Assembly (NCBI GenBank): GCA_913048525.1
Contig: CAJWWP010000003.1
Location: 1-64,000 of the forward strand
Direction: 5' to 3'
Length of the DNA: 64,000 nucleotides
Source of the DNA: GCA-002712965 sp913048525
GTDB taxonomy: Bacteria > Chloroflexota > Dehalococcoidia > Lucifugimonadales > UBA826
Shown: in pieces, positions 53,934 through 62,884 of the stretch
How positions within the stretch are numbered: position 1 is the stretch's first letter
Layout of the letters: the number at the start of each line of letters is the position of its first letter
Notes under the pieces: model-generated
Told to the model about the DNA's origin: nothing
Seen by the model: only the letters and a program-made list of their open reading frames with translations
The model's database searches: none
Position numbers and translations under genes: made by a program

Positions 53934-54956
53934 TCATTCCAGAGCGTAAACACGCTTGGCATTCTTGCAAAACATGTCAGCCCGTTCAGCATCTGAATAG
54001 TTAACTGACAGTTTTTTAAACGCGTTATACATTACGTGGTAAGAAAAGGACACTTTATCAACCGGAAAATTACTTTCGAACATTGATCTGGTCGTTCCAA
54101 ATTTGTCGATGCAATAATTGATAAAAGGTTCCATGTCGTGTGCCAATTCATCCGAACCAATTGGGATATCTCTCAAATACCAATCGAAGCCCATAATTGG
54201 CATTCCCATTCCTCCTAGCTTCACCACAACATTTTCACATTCACCTACTGCCTCTATTCCTTCTTTCCAGGCCGGAATGGTTTCTTTGTCTTTTCCCTGA
54301 TATGGGCCGATGCGTAGAAGACCACCTATGTGATTTAAAATAATAGTTAGGTCAGGTAAGGCCCTAGCGAATTCTGCAAGTTCGAGAAGTTGATGATGAT
54401 AAAGCCATGCTTCGAAAGTCATTCCCATTTCAGACAGAGCTGCTGCGCCCTCCCTGAATGTGGGCTGAGACATTTGATGAGGGGTTCCCATGGATGATGT
54501 TGATGCTAGTTCGGGATTTGGATCAGAGGTCAGACGATGTCTTATTCCTCTGAATCTGTTTGGACTGGCTATCCTTAAAGCCTCTAATATAGGTTTAACC
54601 CGTTCCCCAAGGTTAAGGTTTGCTGAGCCGACTATGCCAGCCGCTATTTGGTGGTCACCATAGATACCACTAGCACTCGCCGCCGCTGTGCCTTGAACAA
54701 ATTCAACTTCCCCTATGGAGCGTAATTCTGCCGGTCCGGAGGATCTCAGCATAGCCTCTGCTTCAATAAATACCGTAGAGCGTATATTGTGGCCAGAATC
54801 TATGTCTTGCAACAGTTCTTCTAGCAGATATCGGTGATGTGGGATTCTCTCTAATCTTTTATCCCATAGGTGGTGGTGAGGATCGCAAATTTCTATATTT
54901 GGCTCCACAATGTCCTCGATTGTGAGACTTAACCAGTCGTTTCCCCCGTATGGCAT
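53934..54956 (-). CDS. Amidohydrolase family 2 (metal-dependent TIM-barrel) protein
   Basis: A 340-residue member of amidohydrolase family 2, which includes decarboxylases and lactonases. The metal-binding HxH is in ICDPHHHLWDK (about residues 23-33), with further histidines in WLYHHQLLELAE, the strand LNHIGG and the final ESNFPVDK segment. GGGAG lies about 9 bases before the ATG. It stands alone between the RRM gene and an AT-rich island. Substrate unknown; aromatic or lactone compounds are typical for the family. Confidence 0.86.
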   Translation of the reverse strand: MPYGGNDWLSLTIEDIVEPNIEICDPHHHLWDKRLERIPHHRYLLEELLQDIDSGHNIRSTVFIEAEAMLRSSGPAELRSIGEVEFVQGTAAASASGIYGDHQIAAGIVGSANLNLGERVKPILEALRIASPNRFRGIRHRLTSDPNPELASTSSMGTPHQMSQPTFREGAAALSEMGMTFEAWLYHHQLLELAEFARALPDLTIILNHIGGLLRIGPYQGKDKETIPAWKEGIEAVGECENVVVKLGGMGMPIMGFDWYLRDIPIGSDELAHDMEPFINYCIDKFGTTRSMFESNFPVDKVSFSYHVMYNAFKKLSVNYSDAERADMFCKNAKRVYALE

Positions 54957-55351
54957 ACCTTTTCTCCCTTACTTGAGACGATGGATAGATGTGTAAACTT
55001 TTCTTTCAGGGTTGGTCTTTCCCTCTCTTCAAGAGAGAACCATTGTACTCGGCGGTCTCCACCTATGTGTAAGCTGCTGATCCAATGCTCTTGCTTGAGT
55101 AATCTGGAACCAGGCCAATCTGTTCTCTTATACCTAGGATGAACGGGGTGAATTTTTCGCGTGTTTAATAAAAGCTAATTAAAAAATAAATGTAATAAAT
55201 TGAGATGATTTTTGATATTTAAATATAAGATTAATAGCTTGTTTACTTGATGTTTGAAGTCATATAAAGCACAATTATTTGCATAAAAGTTGGATAAAAA
55301 GTCATAAATCTATATTTAAATATCATATTTATCAATTGGAAGGAGGCTAGG
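54957..55351. other. AT-rich island with a 15-base inverted repeat
   Basis: About 395 bases between the amidohydrolase and the HTH gene. From about 55150 it is very AT-rich. TGATATTTAAATATA at 55213-55227 and its exact reverse complement TATATTTAAATATCA at 55311-55325 flank an 83-base centre; each arm also contains a palindromic ATATTTAAATAT core. The second arm lies 26 bases before the HTH start codon. These could be binding sites for that protein or a curved promoter. I saw no gene here. Confidence 0.55.
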
Positions 55352-55555
55352 ATGGTTTCAAGTGACTTAATGACTACCAAGGAACTATCAGAATATTTGC
55401 AGCTAGATCGCATGACAATTTATAAGTTGCTTAAGGCTGGTGACATACCTGCCAATAGGGTGGGGCATCAGTGGCGGTTCTTCCGGAAGGATATAGATGA
55501 CTGGATACGATCAAAACAGGTTCGCCCTGGGTCTCCAGAAAGACTTTCAGATTAA
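55352..55555 (+). CDS. Excisionase-type helix-turn-helix DNA-binding protein
   Basis: A 67-residue protein of the MerR-like/excisionase HTH group. MTTKELSEYLQLDRMTIYKLLKAG (about 7-30) is the HTH, followed by IPANRVGHQWRFFRKDIDDWI (wing, about 32-52). Such proteins are small transcription factors, or Xis when beside an integrase, but no integrase is near. GGAAGGAGG lies 5 bases upstream of the ATG. The matching inverted repeats just upstream make autoregulation plausible. Confidence 0.88.
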   Translation: MVSSDLMTTKELSEYLQLDRMTIYKLLKAGDIPANRVGHQWRFFRKDIDDWIRSKQVRPGSPERLSD

Positions 55556-55589
55556 TCGCTGGTAATCGATTAATGAATAGTGAGGGTTT

Positions 55590-57071
55590 TCATTGCTCTA
55601 ATTTTATGGTGGGAGTTACTGCATGGGCGAAAGTCGATACAATTTGTAATGTTCCCATCGTAAAAAACACTATTCTCATTCCCGATATGAATAAAGATAT
55701 CAATTCGCTCTGAGGGTCGGCGTTGAGCACTTGGGCCACATCCGACGAATAGCCACCTGACATCATTGTTTGGGCCACTATAGCCGTGGCGAAGGCGATA
55801 CCTGTAACATTTCCCGAATTTCGGGAAAGATTTACTAGTGCTGAGACAACGCCGTGCCTATGATTGGCTGAACTCAGGAATATTCCAGCGCTATTTGGTG
55901 ACATAAAGATTCCCGAGCCGCAACTGAAGACGATGATCGCGAACATCGTATATGTCAGTGATGATGTCGGTACCATAAATCCCATCATGTATAGTCCTAC
56001 CCCGCAAAGGAAGAGCCCGAAAGTAGTGAAGGGTTTAATACCGTATCGGTCCGATAGATATCCTGTTAATGGTCCCAATATAATCCTACTAATCGCATTG
56101 GGAATAAGGACGTAAGCTACCTGAGCCGGGGTTAACTTGAAAACTGCCTGGAGAAAGAATGGAATTATGAATCTGAATGAGGTCACACCCAGAAACGAAA
56201 GGTAGTTCGATACTATTCCCACCGTGAAGTGCTGTTGGCGAAATAGAGTTAGGTCAAGCATAGGTTCTTTTGATTTTGATTCCCACCATATGAATCCGAC
56301 AACAGAGACTATAAACACCAGAGCACCGACCAAAATGGGTAATGAGAGCCATCCAACACTGGACCCATTCGAAAGAGTGAATAGAAAAACCATTATTATT
56401 GATGTCGACAGCCCTGCACCAACCCAGTCGAATGAGCTATTTTTCTCATCTTTTTTACTAAATCGTGATGGATCTAAAAAGATAATTGCTCCCACTAGGG
56501 CTATTGAGGACAGGGGCACGTTTATCCAAAATACCCATTCCCATCCTGCGTAAGTGACTAAGAGGCCTCCTAGTATGGGTCCAATTATTCCACCGGTCCC
56601 GATGACACTACCGTGTGCACCGAGGCCTTTGCCTCGTTCATTATTTGCGAAAACAGAGGTCACCATCGCCATTCCCGTGGCCTGTGTCATGGCGGCGCCT
56701 ATTCCCTGTAAAATCCGGAAAAATATCATGCAAACAATAGGATCTAATGAACCTATTGAATTGCTTAGCCAGGGTGAGAGGCCTGAAAAAAAGGCCATAG
56801 TTCCAAAAAGGAAAAGACCGATTAAATGGATTGGTTTTCTACCGACTTGGTCAGATAGTCTACCCATGGGTAGCAACATAGCGCTTATTGCAAGAGATTC
56901 TGCCAGAATGATCCACTGAACAGTAGTGAGCGAAACAGAGAGATTCTGTGCAATTGTTGGTAAAGCAATGCTCACACCACCATGATGTGTGACATTAGTG
57001 ATTGAACCCAGAGCAACCGTCGCAAATACAATCCATTTGTAATTTGTGGATCTATAAAGGGCCGTCCGCAT
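55590..57071 (-). CDS. MFS transporter, DHA2-like
   Basis: A 493-residue major facilitator protein with about 14 hydrophobic segments. The N-terminus contains GGVSIALPTIAQNLSVSLTTVQWI, the loop GRLSDQVGRKPIHLIG and motif C text IGTGGIIGPILGGLL when read in parts. Near the C-terminus it has NSAGIFLSSANHRHGVVSALVNLSRNSGN, nearly identical in pattern to the genes at 2632 and 60238, so these are recent paralogues. It converges on the HTH gene and diverges from the TPP enzyme gene. Substrate unknown. Confidence 0.87.
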   Translation of the reverse strand: MRTALYRSTNYKWIVFATVALGSITNVTHHGGVSIALPTIAQNLSVSLTTVQWIILAESLAISAMLLPMGRLSDQVGRKPIHLIGLFLFGTMAFFSGLSPWLSNSIGSLDPIVCMIFFRILQGIGAAMTQATGMAMVTSVFANNERGKGLGAHGSVIGTGGIIGPILGGLLVTYAGWEWVFWINVPLSSIALVGAIIFLDPSRFSKKDEKNSSFDWVGAGLSTSIIMVFLFTLSNGSSVGWLSLPILVGALVFIVSVVGFIWWESKSKEPMLDLTLFRQQHFTVGIVSNYLSFLGVTSFRFIIPFFLQAVFKLTPAQVAYVLIPNAISRIILGPLTGYLSDRYGIKPFTTFGLFLCGVGLYMMGFMVPTSSLTYTMFAIIVFSCGSGIFMSPNSAGIFLSSANHRHGVVSALVNLSRNSGNVTGIAFATAIVAQTMMSGGYSSDVAQVLNADPQSELISLFISGMRIVFFTMGTLQIVSTFAHAVTPTIKLEQ

Positions 57072-57163
57072 GACTTAATACTACTATGCAAACTTCAGAT
57101 ATACTGGCTCCGGAATCAAAGACCCATATTGAGTAACTTAATCTAATAGTGAGGCGAAATCGG

Positions 57164-58897
57164 ATGAATACAAGGCAAATTACGGGAACTCCCTCTGAGA
57201 TACTTGTTGAGCAGTTGGTTGCTTCTGGCGTCAAATATGTTTTTTATAACTCAGGCTCTCGGGAGGCCCTATTTTTTGATGCCTTACACGGCAATCCAAA
57301 CATCCATGGGATATTAGCTCTACATGAGGGAAGTGTTACGTCCATGGCAGGTGGATATTCCCAAGTTCATAACGATCCAGCAGTGATGGTCGTGCATCTT
57401 GGTGCAGGTTTAGCACAATGTATGGGCCAACTAATAAACGTCTGGTTTGGTGGCTTGCCCGTTGTAGTCATAACTTTTGCTGGAGATACCGGAAGCTGGG
57501 TAGATAGGATCAATTTAGATTTGGACCATTCTTTTGGCCCATCTTCTATATCTGCTCCTATGGTTAAAGCCAACTGGACAGTAATAGATCCTGAAGGATT
57601 GCCTTCGGCTGTTGAAAGAGCCTTACAAGTTGCTAGGACACCTCCATATGGTCCTGTTCATCTCGCCGTATATGACACGATGTTGGGTAAGCAACAGATC
57701 ACAGCCGATATAATTGAAGGCTCGAAATCTGGGTTACGGTCGGGCAATGCATCTGACGAAGACCTCGTAAGGGTCTTAGGTGTATTAGACGAGTCGAAGA
57801 AGCCAATGATATATGCGGGGGATGGCATATGGAAAAGTGGTGGTGAAAAACTCGCAGCTCAGCTTGCAACTCATTTTGGTGCCGCTGTAGCTAACAGCCA
57901 TACCGATTATCGGGGTATTTCTATTAAGCATCCACAACACATTGGTCAATTTGACCAGGCCTCAGCAGCGTATGAGCCCGACTTTATCTTATCTATTGGG
58001 GCTAGACATCAAGGGTCCGGTTACTCCAGTGACCACATTCCTTTCAAACGATTGTCCAATACCGGAGGAACGCATATAGCCCTCGGTTCTGATTTGGAGT
58101 ATGTAACAAATTACCCAGGTTTAGACTTGGCTATTATCGGAGATGAAAAAAATGCCTTGGAAAGGCTGTTATCCGTTGCTATGGATGATTTTCCCTCAAC
58201 AAGGTATAACTTGAAGAGAGAGAAAGCTTTAGAAGCAGGTACGTTATGGCGTAGCGCACGACGAAAGTCGATGAGGCCTGATCTGGAAAATGGTTTGGTT
58301 AGGCCAGGGGTAGTAGCCGATGTCGTTGATGCTGAACTGGAGGCGATTGGTGGTGGATTTGTAACGAATGAACAGTTTGCTGTGTCCCATGAGTCAATTC
58401 CGTCAGGGCTTGGAGAGAAAAATAATGTTTATTTGAGACCTCCTGGTGGATCGGAGGGTTGGGGGGTTGGAGCCGCTATTGGGGCTAAGCTTGCAGCAGT
58501 CGACCAACCTGTAGTGGGATTTGTAGGCGATGGGTCGCTCTATTATGCTGACTCTGGCATTTGGACGGCGGTTCATCATAATATCCCAGTCCTTTATATC
58601 ATTACCAATAATAGGGCATATGGCATTGTGGCTGGATTCTTTGAGGAGGCAGACGGTCGAATGAGCGATACTGGAAAATATGGAGGTGTTGTTTTAGAGG
58701 GGATGGAGCCAGTGAAAATCGCTGAAGCATTTGGGATGGAAGCTGAGTCAGTTGATGACGAGTCTAAAGTGGTGGATGCTGTGCGTAGAGGATTGACTAT
58801 AGTCAATAAAGAAAACCGACCTTATCTAATAGAATTTAAGTTACCTATTGGTCTTCCTGAAGGAGGGGTCGCTGATCAACAGTACCGAATGCGCTAA
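57164..58897 (+). CDS. Thiamine pyrophosphate-dependent enzyme (acetolactate synthase-like)
   Basis: A TPP enzyme of about 577 residues with the PYR, central and PP domains in the acetolactate synthase/decarboxylase order. The catalytic Glu is in LHEGSVTSMAGGYS (about 45-58 from this start). The TPP-magnesium motif starts at GDGSLYYAD and ends at NN about 28 residues later in the C-terminal domain. ATG at 57164 is preferred over an in-frame GTG at 57149 because GAGGCG sits before it. It resembles benzoylformate decarboxylase or acetolactate synthase-like large subunits; no small subunit is nearby, so a catabolic decarboxylase is more likely than ilvB. Confidence 0.85.
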   Translation: MNTRQITGTPSEILVEQLVASGVKYVFYNSGSREALFFDALHGNPNIHGILALHEGSVTSMAGGYSQVHNDPAVMVVHLGAGLAQCMGQLINVWFGGLPVVVITFAGDTGSWVDRINLDLDHSFGPSSISAPMVKANWTVIDPEGLPSAVERALQVARTPPYGPVHLAVYDTMLGKQQITADIIEGSKSGLRSGNASDEDLVRVLGVLDESKKPMIYAGDGIWKSGGEKLAAQLATHFGAAVANSHTDYRGISIKHPQHIGQFDQASAAYEPDFILSIGARHQGSGYSSDHIPFKRLSNTGGTHIALGSDLEYVTNYPGLDLAIIGDEKNALERLLSVAMDDFPSTRYNLKREKALEAGTLWRSARRKSMRPDLENGLVRPGVVADVVDAELEAIGGGFVTNEQFAVSHESIPSGLGEKNNVYLRPPGGSEGWGVGAAIGAKLAAVDQPVVGFVGDGSLYYADSGIWTAVHHNIPVLYIITNNRAYGIVAGFFEEADGRMSDTGKYGGVVLEGMEPVKIAEAFGMEAESVDDESKVVDAVRRGLTIVNKENRPYLIEFKLPIGLPEGGVADQQYRMR

Positions 58898-58930
58898 AGT
58901 AGCTAAGCCGCTACCTGTTTCCGATAACTA

Positions 58931-59506
58931 TTGAGCTTGGAGCGTCTAGTTGGTTGGGAAACAAAGAGTATTTGGCTCATTTTAAAGGATTGGCTATTGG
59001 CTAAGCTGACTCGAGAAGAAGTTATATTCGTTGCCACTACTAGTAGATTATTTGCCGGGTTGGATTTATCTGGACTTGATCTGTCCAGATGCAACTTGTC
59101 TAGATGTAATTTCCAAACCGCAAATCTTAGTAACTGTAACCTTTCAAGGTCGAACTTACGTGGATGCATTTTAGATCAAGCAAACCTCGAGAAAGCTGAT
59201 ATCTCCAGGTCTAACCTATCTGTGGCGGAAATGAAGGGTGCTAATTTGAAAAATGCAGACCTAAGAGGGTCTAATCTAAGTGGAGCCGCCTCCACCTCAC
59301 AGCAGACAACTTCTAGGATTATTGGAGCAAATTTACAAAGTGCGGATTTAAGAGATGCTGATCTAAGAAAGTCTGTACTGGTTAGGGTTAAGTTCGATTA
59401 TGCCGATCTTAGGGGAGCGAACTTTGCTGGAGCAAATATGACTAGAGTTTCCCTGATGGGGAGCAGATATGACGTGGCCGCTTTTGATGAAGCGATAAAT
59501 GTCTAA
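58931..59506 (+). CDS. Pentapeptide-repeat protein
   Basis: A protein of up to 191 residues. From about residue 45 it is a right-handed quadrilateral beta-helix of A(D/N)Lxx repeats (LDLSG, CNLSR, ANLSN, SNLRG, ANLEK, ADISR, ANLKN, ADLRG and so on), broken by a Ser/Thr-rich loop (about 118-130) and resumed to the end. The N-terminal 40 residues are helical, with the start uncertain (TTG at 58931). Function unknown; some family members mimic DNA to inhibit gyrase, but nothing here indicates that specifically. There is no signal peptide. Confidence 0.85.
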   Translation: MSLERLVGWETKSIWLILKDWLLAKLTREEVIFVATTSRLFAGLDLSGLDLSRCNLSRCNFQTANLSNCNLSRSNLRGCILDQANLEKADISRSNLSVAEMKGANLKNADLRGSNLSGAASTSQQTTSRIIGANLQSADLRDADLRKSVLVRVKFDYADLRGANFAGANMTRVSLMGSRYDVAAFDEAINV

Positions 59507-59582
59507 ATTTGGCACTTATTTAGGCTTGGTAAACTGATATCTAACTACTCTTGGATGTGGAGAAAAATTATGCAATTCTCAT

Positions 59583-60215
59583 ATGGGGTCTATCTGGGGG
59601 ATTAGATTGGAATACATCAAGAATTTGTTTAGAGGGCATAAAGTTAATTTGAAACCGGAACTCATAGTAGTGGGAATGGGAAACCCTGGTCCAGATTACG
59701 CGGCTAGCCGGCATAATGTAGGATTTTGGCTTATAGATTCTCTAGCTGAGAAAGCAGGTGTACGTCTTTCTCGAACCCATAAAACGACTTATTCAACCCA
59801 TGTAGAGATACATGAAAAATTGGTAGTCCTTGCACGCCCAAGAACCTATGTAAACAGAACTGGGGAAGCTATTAGTTATCTACTTAATCGTTACGGAGTT
59901 CGTCCAACTCAATTAGTGATTGTATATGACGATATACATCTGCCTGTGGGGAAACTTCGTATTAGGGCAAAGGGCAGTGCCGGCGGTCATAATGGAATAC
60001 GCTCGGTTATATGTGCTTTAGATAGTAACCAGTTTCCTAGAATTCGTATCGGTGTTGGCAGTCCTGAACCTGAAGACGATCAAATAGGGTATGTTTTGGG
60101 AGTACCAGATGATGAGGATAGATCAGCAATAGAACATTCCATATCAGTGGGAATACAAGCAATATCAACTTTGTTGTGCAAAAGTGTTGACACCGCGATG
60201 AGCGAATACAATTGA
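59583..60215 (+). CDS. pth: Peptidyl-tRNA hydrolase
   Basis: Recycles peptidyl-tRNA released from ribosomes. Landmarks: ELIVVGMGNPGPDYAASRHNVGFW with the catalytic His, VIVYDDIHLPVGKLRIRAKGSAGGHNGIRS, and FPRIRIGVGSPE, read in adjoining parts. The homologous core begins about residue 24, so the true start may be TTG at 59607 (GGGGG upstream) or later, rather than ATG at 59583. Length is then about 190, normal for Pth. It precedes a transporter gene by 22 bases. Confidence 0.93.
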   Translation: MGSIWGIRLEYIKNLFRGHKVNLKPELIVVGMGNPGPDYAASRHNVGFWLIDSLAEKAGVRLSRTHKTTYSTHVEIHEKLVVLARPRTYVNRTGEAISYLLNRYGVRPTQLVIVYDDIHLPVGKLRIRAKGSAGGHNGIRSVICALDSNQFPRIRIGVGSPEPEDDQIGYVLGVPDDEDRSAIEHSISVGIQAISTLLCKSVDTAMSEYN

Positions 60216-60237
60216 GCATTCCTAACAAATTCATAAT

Positions 60238-61731
60238 TTGACCGGTATCTTTGGCAATATCACAGCCAAATCTTCATATAAGTGGTTGGTTTACTCATCC
60301 GTAGGGATGGCTGCTTTTGTAACTGTTTCAGATCAGACAGGAACGACGCTTGCCTTGCCCAGAATTGGTCATGAATTTGGTGCTGATATACCAACGGTCC
60401 AATGGCTGTACCTCGTCTACACTCTCTTTATTAGCGCGCTTTTATTGCCTATGGGTAAGCTGTCCGACATTCTAGGCAGGAGACGCATTTACATATTGGG
60501 ACTTACTGTATTTTCGGCCGGAGCAGTTATGGCTTATTTTGGTCAAGAGCTTCACCTTCTATTAGTTGCTAAGGCTATTCAGGGCATTGGCGCAGCTATG
60601 ATCCAGGCTAATGGTTTGGCACTCATGGCTGAAGCCTTTCCAGATAGACAACGTGCCAGTGCGATCGGGTTGTACATGGCTGCCATTGGAACAGGTGCAG
60701 TGATGGGACCGGTAATAGGTGGATTTATGATCGATGCTTGGGGTTGGAGGTCCATGTACTTGGGCGTTGCGGTTATCGGTGCGATGGAGCTGCTTTTGTC
60801 CGTCTATGTGATACGCGATCGAGCTAGATCCACTAACCAAAATAGAGAATCCAGAGGGATCAGGTCGTTTGATTGGATTGGTGCGGCTCTCTCTGCAGGG
60901 GTTTTAAGTCTTCTTCTTCTTTCACTTACTTACTCATACAGGCTCGGGTGGACCAACCAGCTGGTCCTTACCGGTCTATCCATGTCGGTGTTACTTTTAG
61001 TGGGCTTTGTAGTGAGGGAACTTCGGTGTGAAGATCCAATGATTGATCTAAGGCTCTTTAAGATTCCTGTGTTTTCGATTGGTATAGTCGCTAGATTTTT
61101 AGCATTCATGTCGGGGTCTCCTGCATATTTTCTTATGCCTTTTTATCTTGTTCAAATTTTAGAAATTACTGAGTCAAAAGCAGCCTTGTTCCTAGTACCT
61201 TCCTCTGTAATGATGGCTGTAGCTAGCCCACTTAGTGGGAAACTTTCTGACAAATGGGGAACAAAGTGGCTATCCGTAATAGGTCTTTTGTGTTGGACAC
61301 TCGGTGTCACAACATTCACAAGACTTGAAGTGAGTTCAAGTCCTATTTTAGTTTCTGTAGGAATGATTTTGCTTGGGGCTGGTAATGGCATCTTCGGAGC
61401 TCCCAATACTACTGCTGTCATGGGTGTGGCTGGTCAACATCGATATGGTGTTGTTTCCGCACTAGTGAATATGGTTAGAACTTCGGGGAATTTAAGTGGG
61501 ATAGCGATAGGAACGACAATGGTTGTGCTTACTATGACTTCGATGGGATTTGACCCGGATCTCTCCGTTCTGCTGAGTTCAGATTCGACAAATACACTTC
61601 CTCAAGAAAGAATGGAATTGATGGGTTCATTTGTTGAAGGAATCAAAAGAGCTTTTACTTTAGGAGTAGGTTTGGTGGGATTTGCAGCCGTCATTACGAT
61701 TTTTCGCCCGAATTTATCGGTAGAAAGCTAA
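60238..61731 (+). CDS. MFS transporter, DHA2-like
   Basis: A 497-residue major facilitator protein with about 14 hydrophobic segments. Landmarks: DQTGTTLALPRIGHEFGADIPTVQWLY, GKLSDILGRRRIYILG, motif C IGTGAVMGPVIGGF and, in the second half, GAPNTTAVMGVAGQHRYGVVSALVNMVRTSGN, read in parts. It is closest in the window to the genes at 2632 and 55590. The start is probably TTG at 60238 without a visible ribosome site, perhaps coupled to pth. Substrate unknown. Confidence 0.85.
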   Translation: MTGIFGNITAKSSYKWLVYSSVGMAAFVTVSDQTGTTLALPRIGHEFGADIPTVQWLYLVYTLFISALLLPMGKLSDILGRRRIYILGLTVFSAGAVMAYFGQELHLLLVAKAIQGIGAAMIQANGLALMAEAFPDRQRASAIGLYMAAIGTGAVMGPVIGGFMIDAWGWRSMYLGVAVIGAMELLLSVYVIRDRARSTNQNRESRGIRSFDWIGAALSAGVLSLLLLSLTYSYRLGWTNQLVLTGLSMSVLLLVGFVVRELRCEDPMIDLRLFKIPVFSIGIVARFLAFMSGSPAYFLMPFYLVQILEITESKAALFLVPSSVMMAVASPLSGKLSDKWGTKWLSVIGLLCWTLGVTTFTRLEVSSSPILVSVGMILLGAGNGIFGAPNTTAVMGVAGQHRYGVVSALVNMVRTSGNLSGIAIGTTMVVLTMTSMGFDPDLSVLLSSDSTNTLPQERMELMGSFVEGIKRAFTLGVGLVGFAAVITIFRPNLSVES

Positions 61732-61871
61732 TGCAGCGAGGTATATCTAGAAGATGGGAGGGTAATTGGAGACGTCTGTAATGCGTGCTTCTAGAGGATT
61801 ATGTGATATATAATGCACCAACAGGTTGACTTCACCGAGGGCAATAAGGTGGAGCATTTGGGGCAATCATT

Positions 61872-62690
61872 ATGACTGGCAGTGAATTTACCTTCGCGAC
61901 TTTTTCAAAAAATGAATTTTATTCTACTCTCAATGCGCGTCTTATAGACATGGCTGATGTGGGTTCAGACAGAAGGGTTGTTGATCTTGCCTGTGGTGCA
62001 GGTGGGGTTACCAGACTGATTCTCGAGAGAATTAATCGTACTCGAGACACTGCAGTTATCGCCTTGGATCATTCTTCTGTTGCGCTAAAAACAGCTATGG
62101 AAGAGTTAAAAGATATCTCAAATAACGTCGTGAAGTACGTTCAGTTAGGTGTTGAGAATGTTTCGGATGCTGTAAAGGAATCTGTGGATACAGTAGTTTT
62201 TTGCAATGCTATCCACTATGTTCCAGACAAAGATGCCGTTGTTTCAGATATTGCCAACTCGCTCAGGACTGGAGGCAAATTTGCCTTCAATACTTCATTT
62301 TATGACGGAGGTCAGCATAAAGATTCACTGGCTTTCTACAGTAAATGGATGTTCAAGGCAATGCGAATATTGAGAAGAGAATACGGTCTTAAACCACAGA
62401 GATCAGATAAAGTTCAATCTAGGAAGCAGTTAACTCCTCAGGATTATAGTGGTCTTATGGAAAGGAATGGTTTGACCATAATAAGACAAGAGATAGACAC
62501 CGTACCTGTTCCTATAGAGGGTTGGCTGGATATTAGTGGATTTTCAGATTTTATTGAAGGTACTATGCCAGGGGTTCCCATGGAAGAGGCATCTGCCTCG
62601 TTGCAAGAGGGTGTCAGGCGCACTTTTGAGGAGATGGGAATAACATACGTCTCTCGTAACTGGCTGGATATAATAGCGGTTAAGAAATAG
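61872..62690 (+). CDS. Class I SAM-dependent methyltransferase
   Basis: A 272-residue methyltransferase with a Rossmann-like fold. Motif I is VVDLACGAGGVTRLIL at about residues 36-51, the acidic end of strand 2 is IALDHSSVAL (about 62-71), and post-motif text VDTVVFCNAIHYVPDKD is near 103-119, followed by LRTGGKFAFNTS. This is the UbiE/MenG-like general group, but key residues for quinone methylation cannot be judged. It lies between a transporter and trpB on the same strand, with gaps over 130 bases on both sides. Acceptor unknown. Confidence 0.83.
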   Translation: MTGSEFTFATFSKNEFYSTLNARLIDMADVGSDRRVVDLACGAGGVTRLILERINRTRDTAVIALDHSSVALKTAMEELKDISNNVVKYVQLGVENVSDAVKESVDTVVFCNAIHYVPDKDAVVSDIANSLRTGGKFAFNTSFYDGGQHKDSLAFYSKWMFKAMRILRREYGLKPQRSDKVQSRKQLTPQDYSGLMERNGLTIIRQEIDTVPVPIEGWLDISGFSDFIEGTMPGVPMEEASASLQEGVRRTFEEMGITYVSRNWLDIIAVKK

Positions 62691-62797
62691 GTATCTGATT
62701 TCCAAAATCTGAATGTTGTAGCCAACTTTGAAAACTATATTCATCGAGATATATGTTTGATTTTAGTCGGCCGATTGTGTCGCTTCGTTAATTTGTT

Positions 62798-62826
62798 TTG
62801 TACCTAGTATGTTATGAACATATAAT
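62798..62826 (+). promoter_or_regulatory. Sigma-70-type promoter for trpB
   Basis: TTGTAC at 62798-62803 and a perfect TATAAT at 62821-62826 are separated by 17 bases, the best promoter match seen in the window. They lie about 60 bases upstream of the trpB start. A short inverted repeat TATGTT/AACATA (62808-62822) overlaps the spacer and -10 region and could be an operator. Confidence 0.6.
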
Positions 62827-62884
62827 TAGAGATGGTTTCTATTACCTAAGGAGCGGTCCAATTATTCTCGGAAGAAATATTTGA

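Noticed and set aside
55352..55555. Prophage or integrative element signalled by the excisionase-type protein
   Set aside because: No integrase, phage structural gene or tRNA is adjacent; the protein fits a chromosomal HTH regulator equally well.
57164..58897. Assignment as ilvB (acetolactate synthase large subunit)
   Set aside because: No ilvN or other branched-chain amino acid gene is near, and TPP enzymes with this layout include many catabolic decarboxylases.
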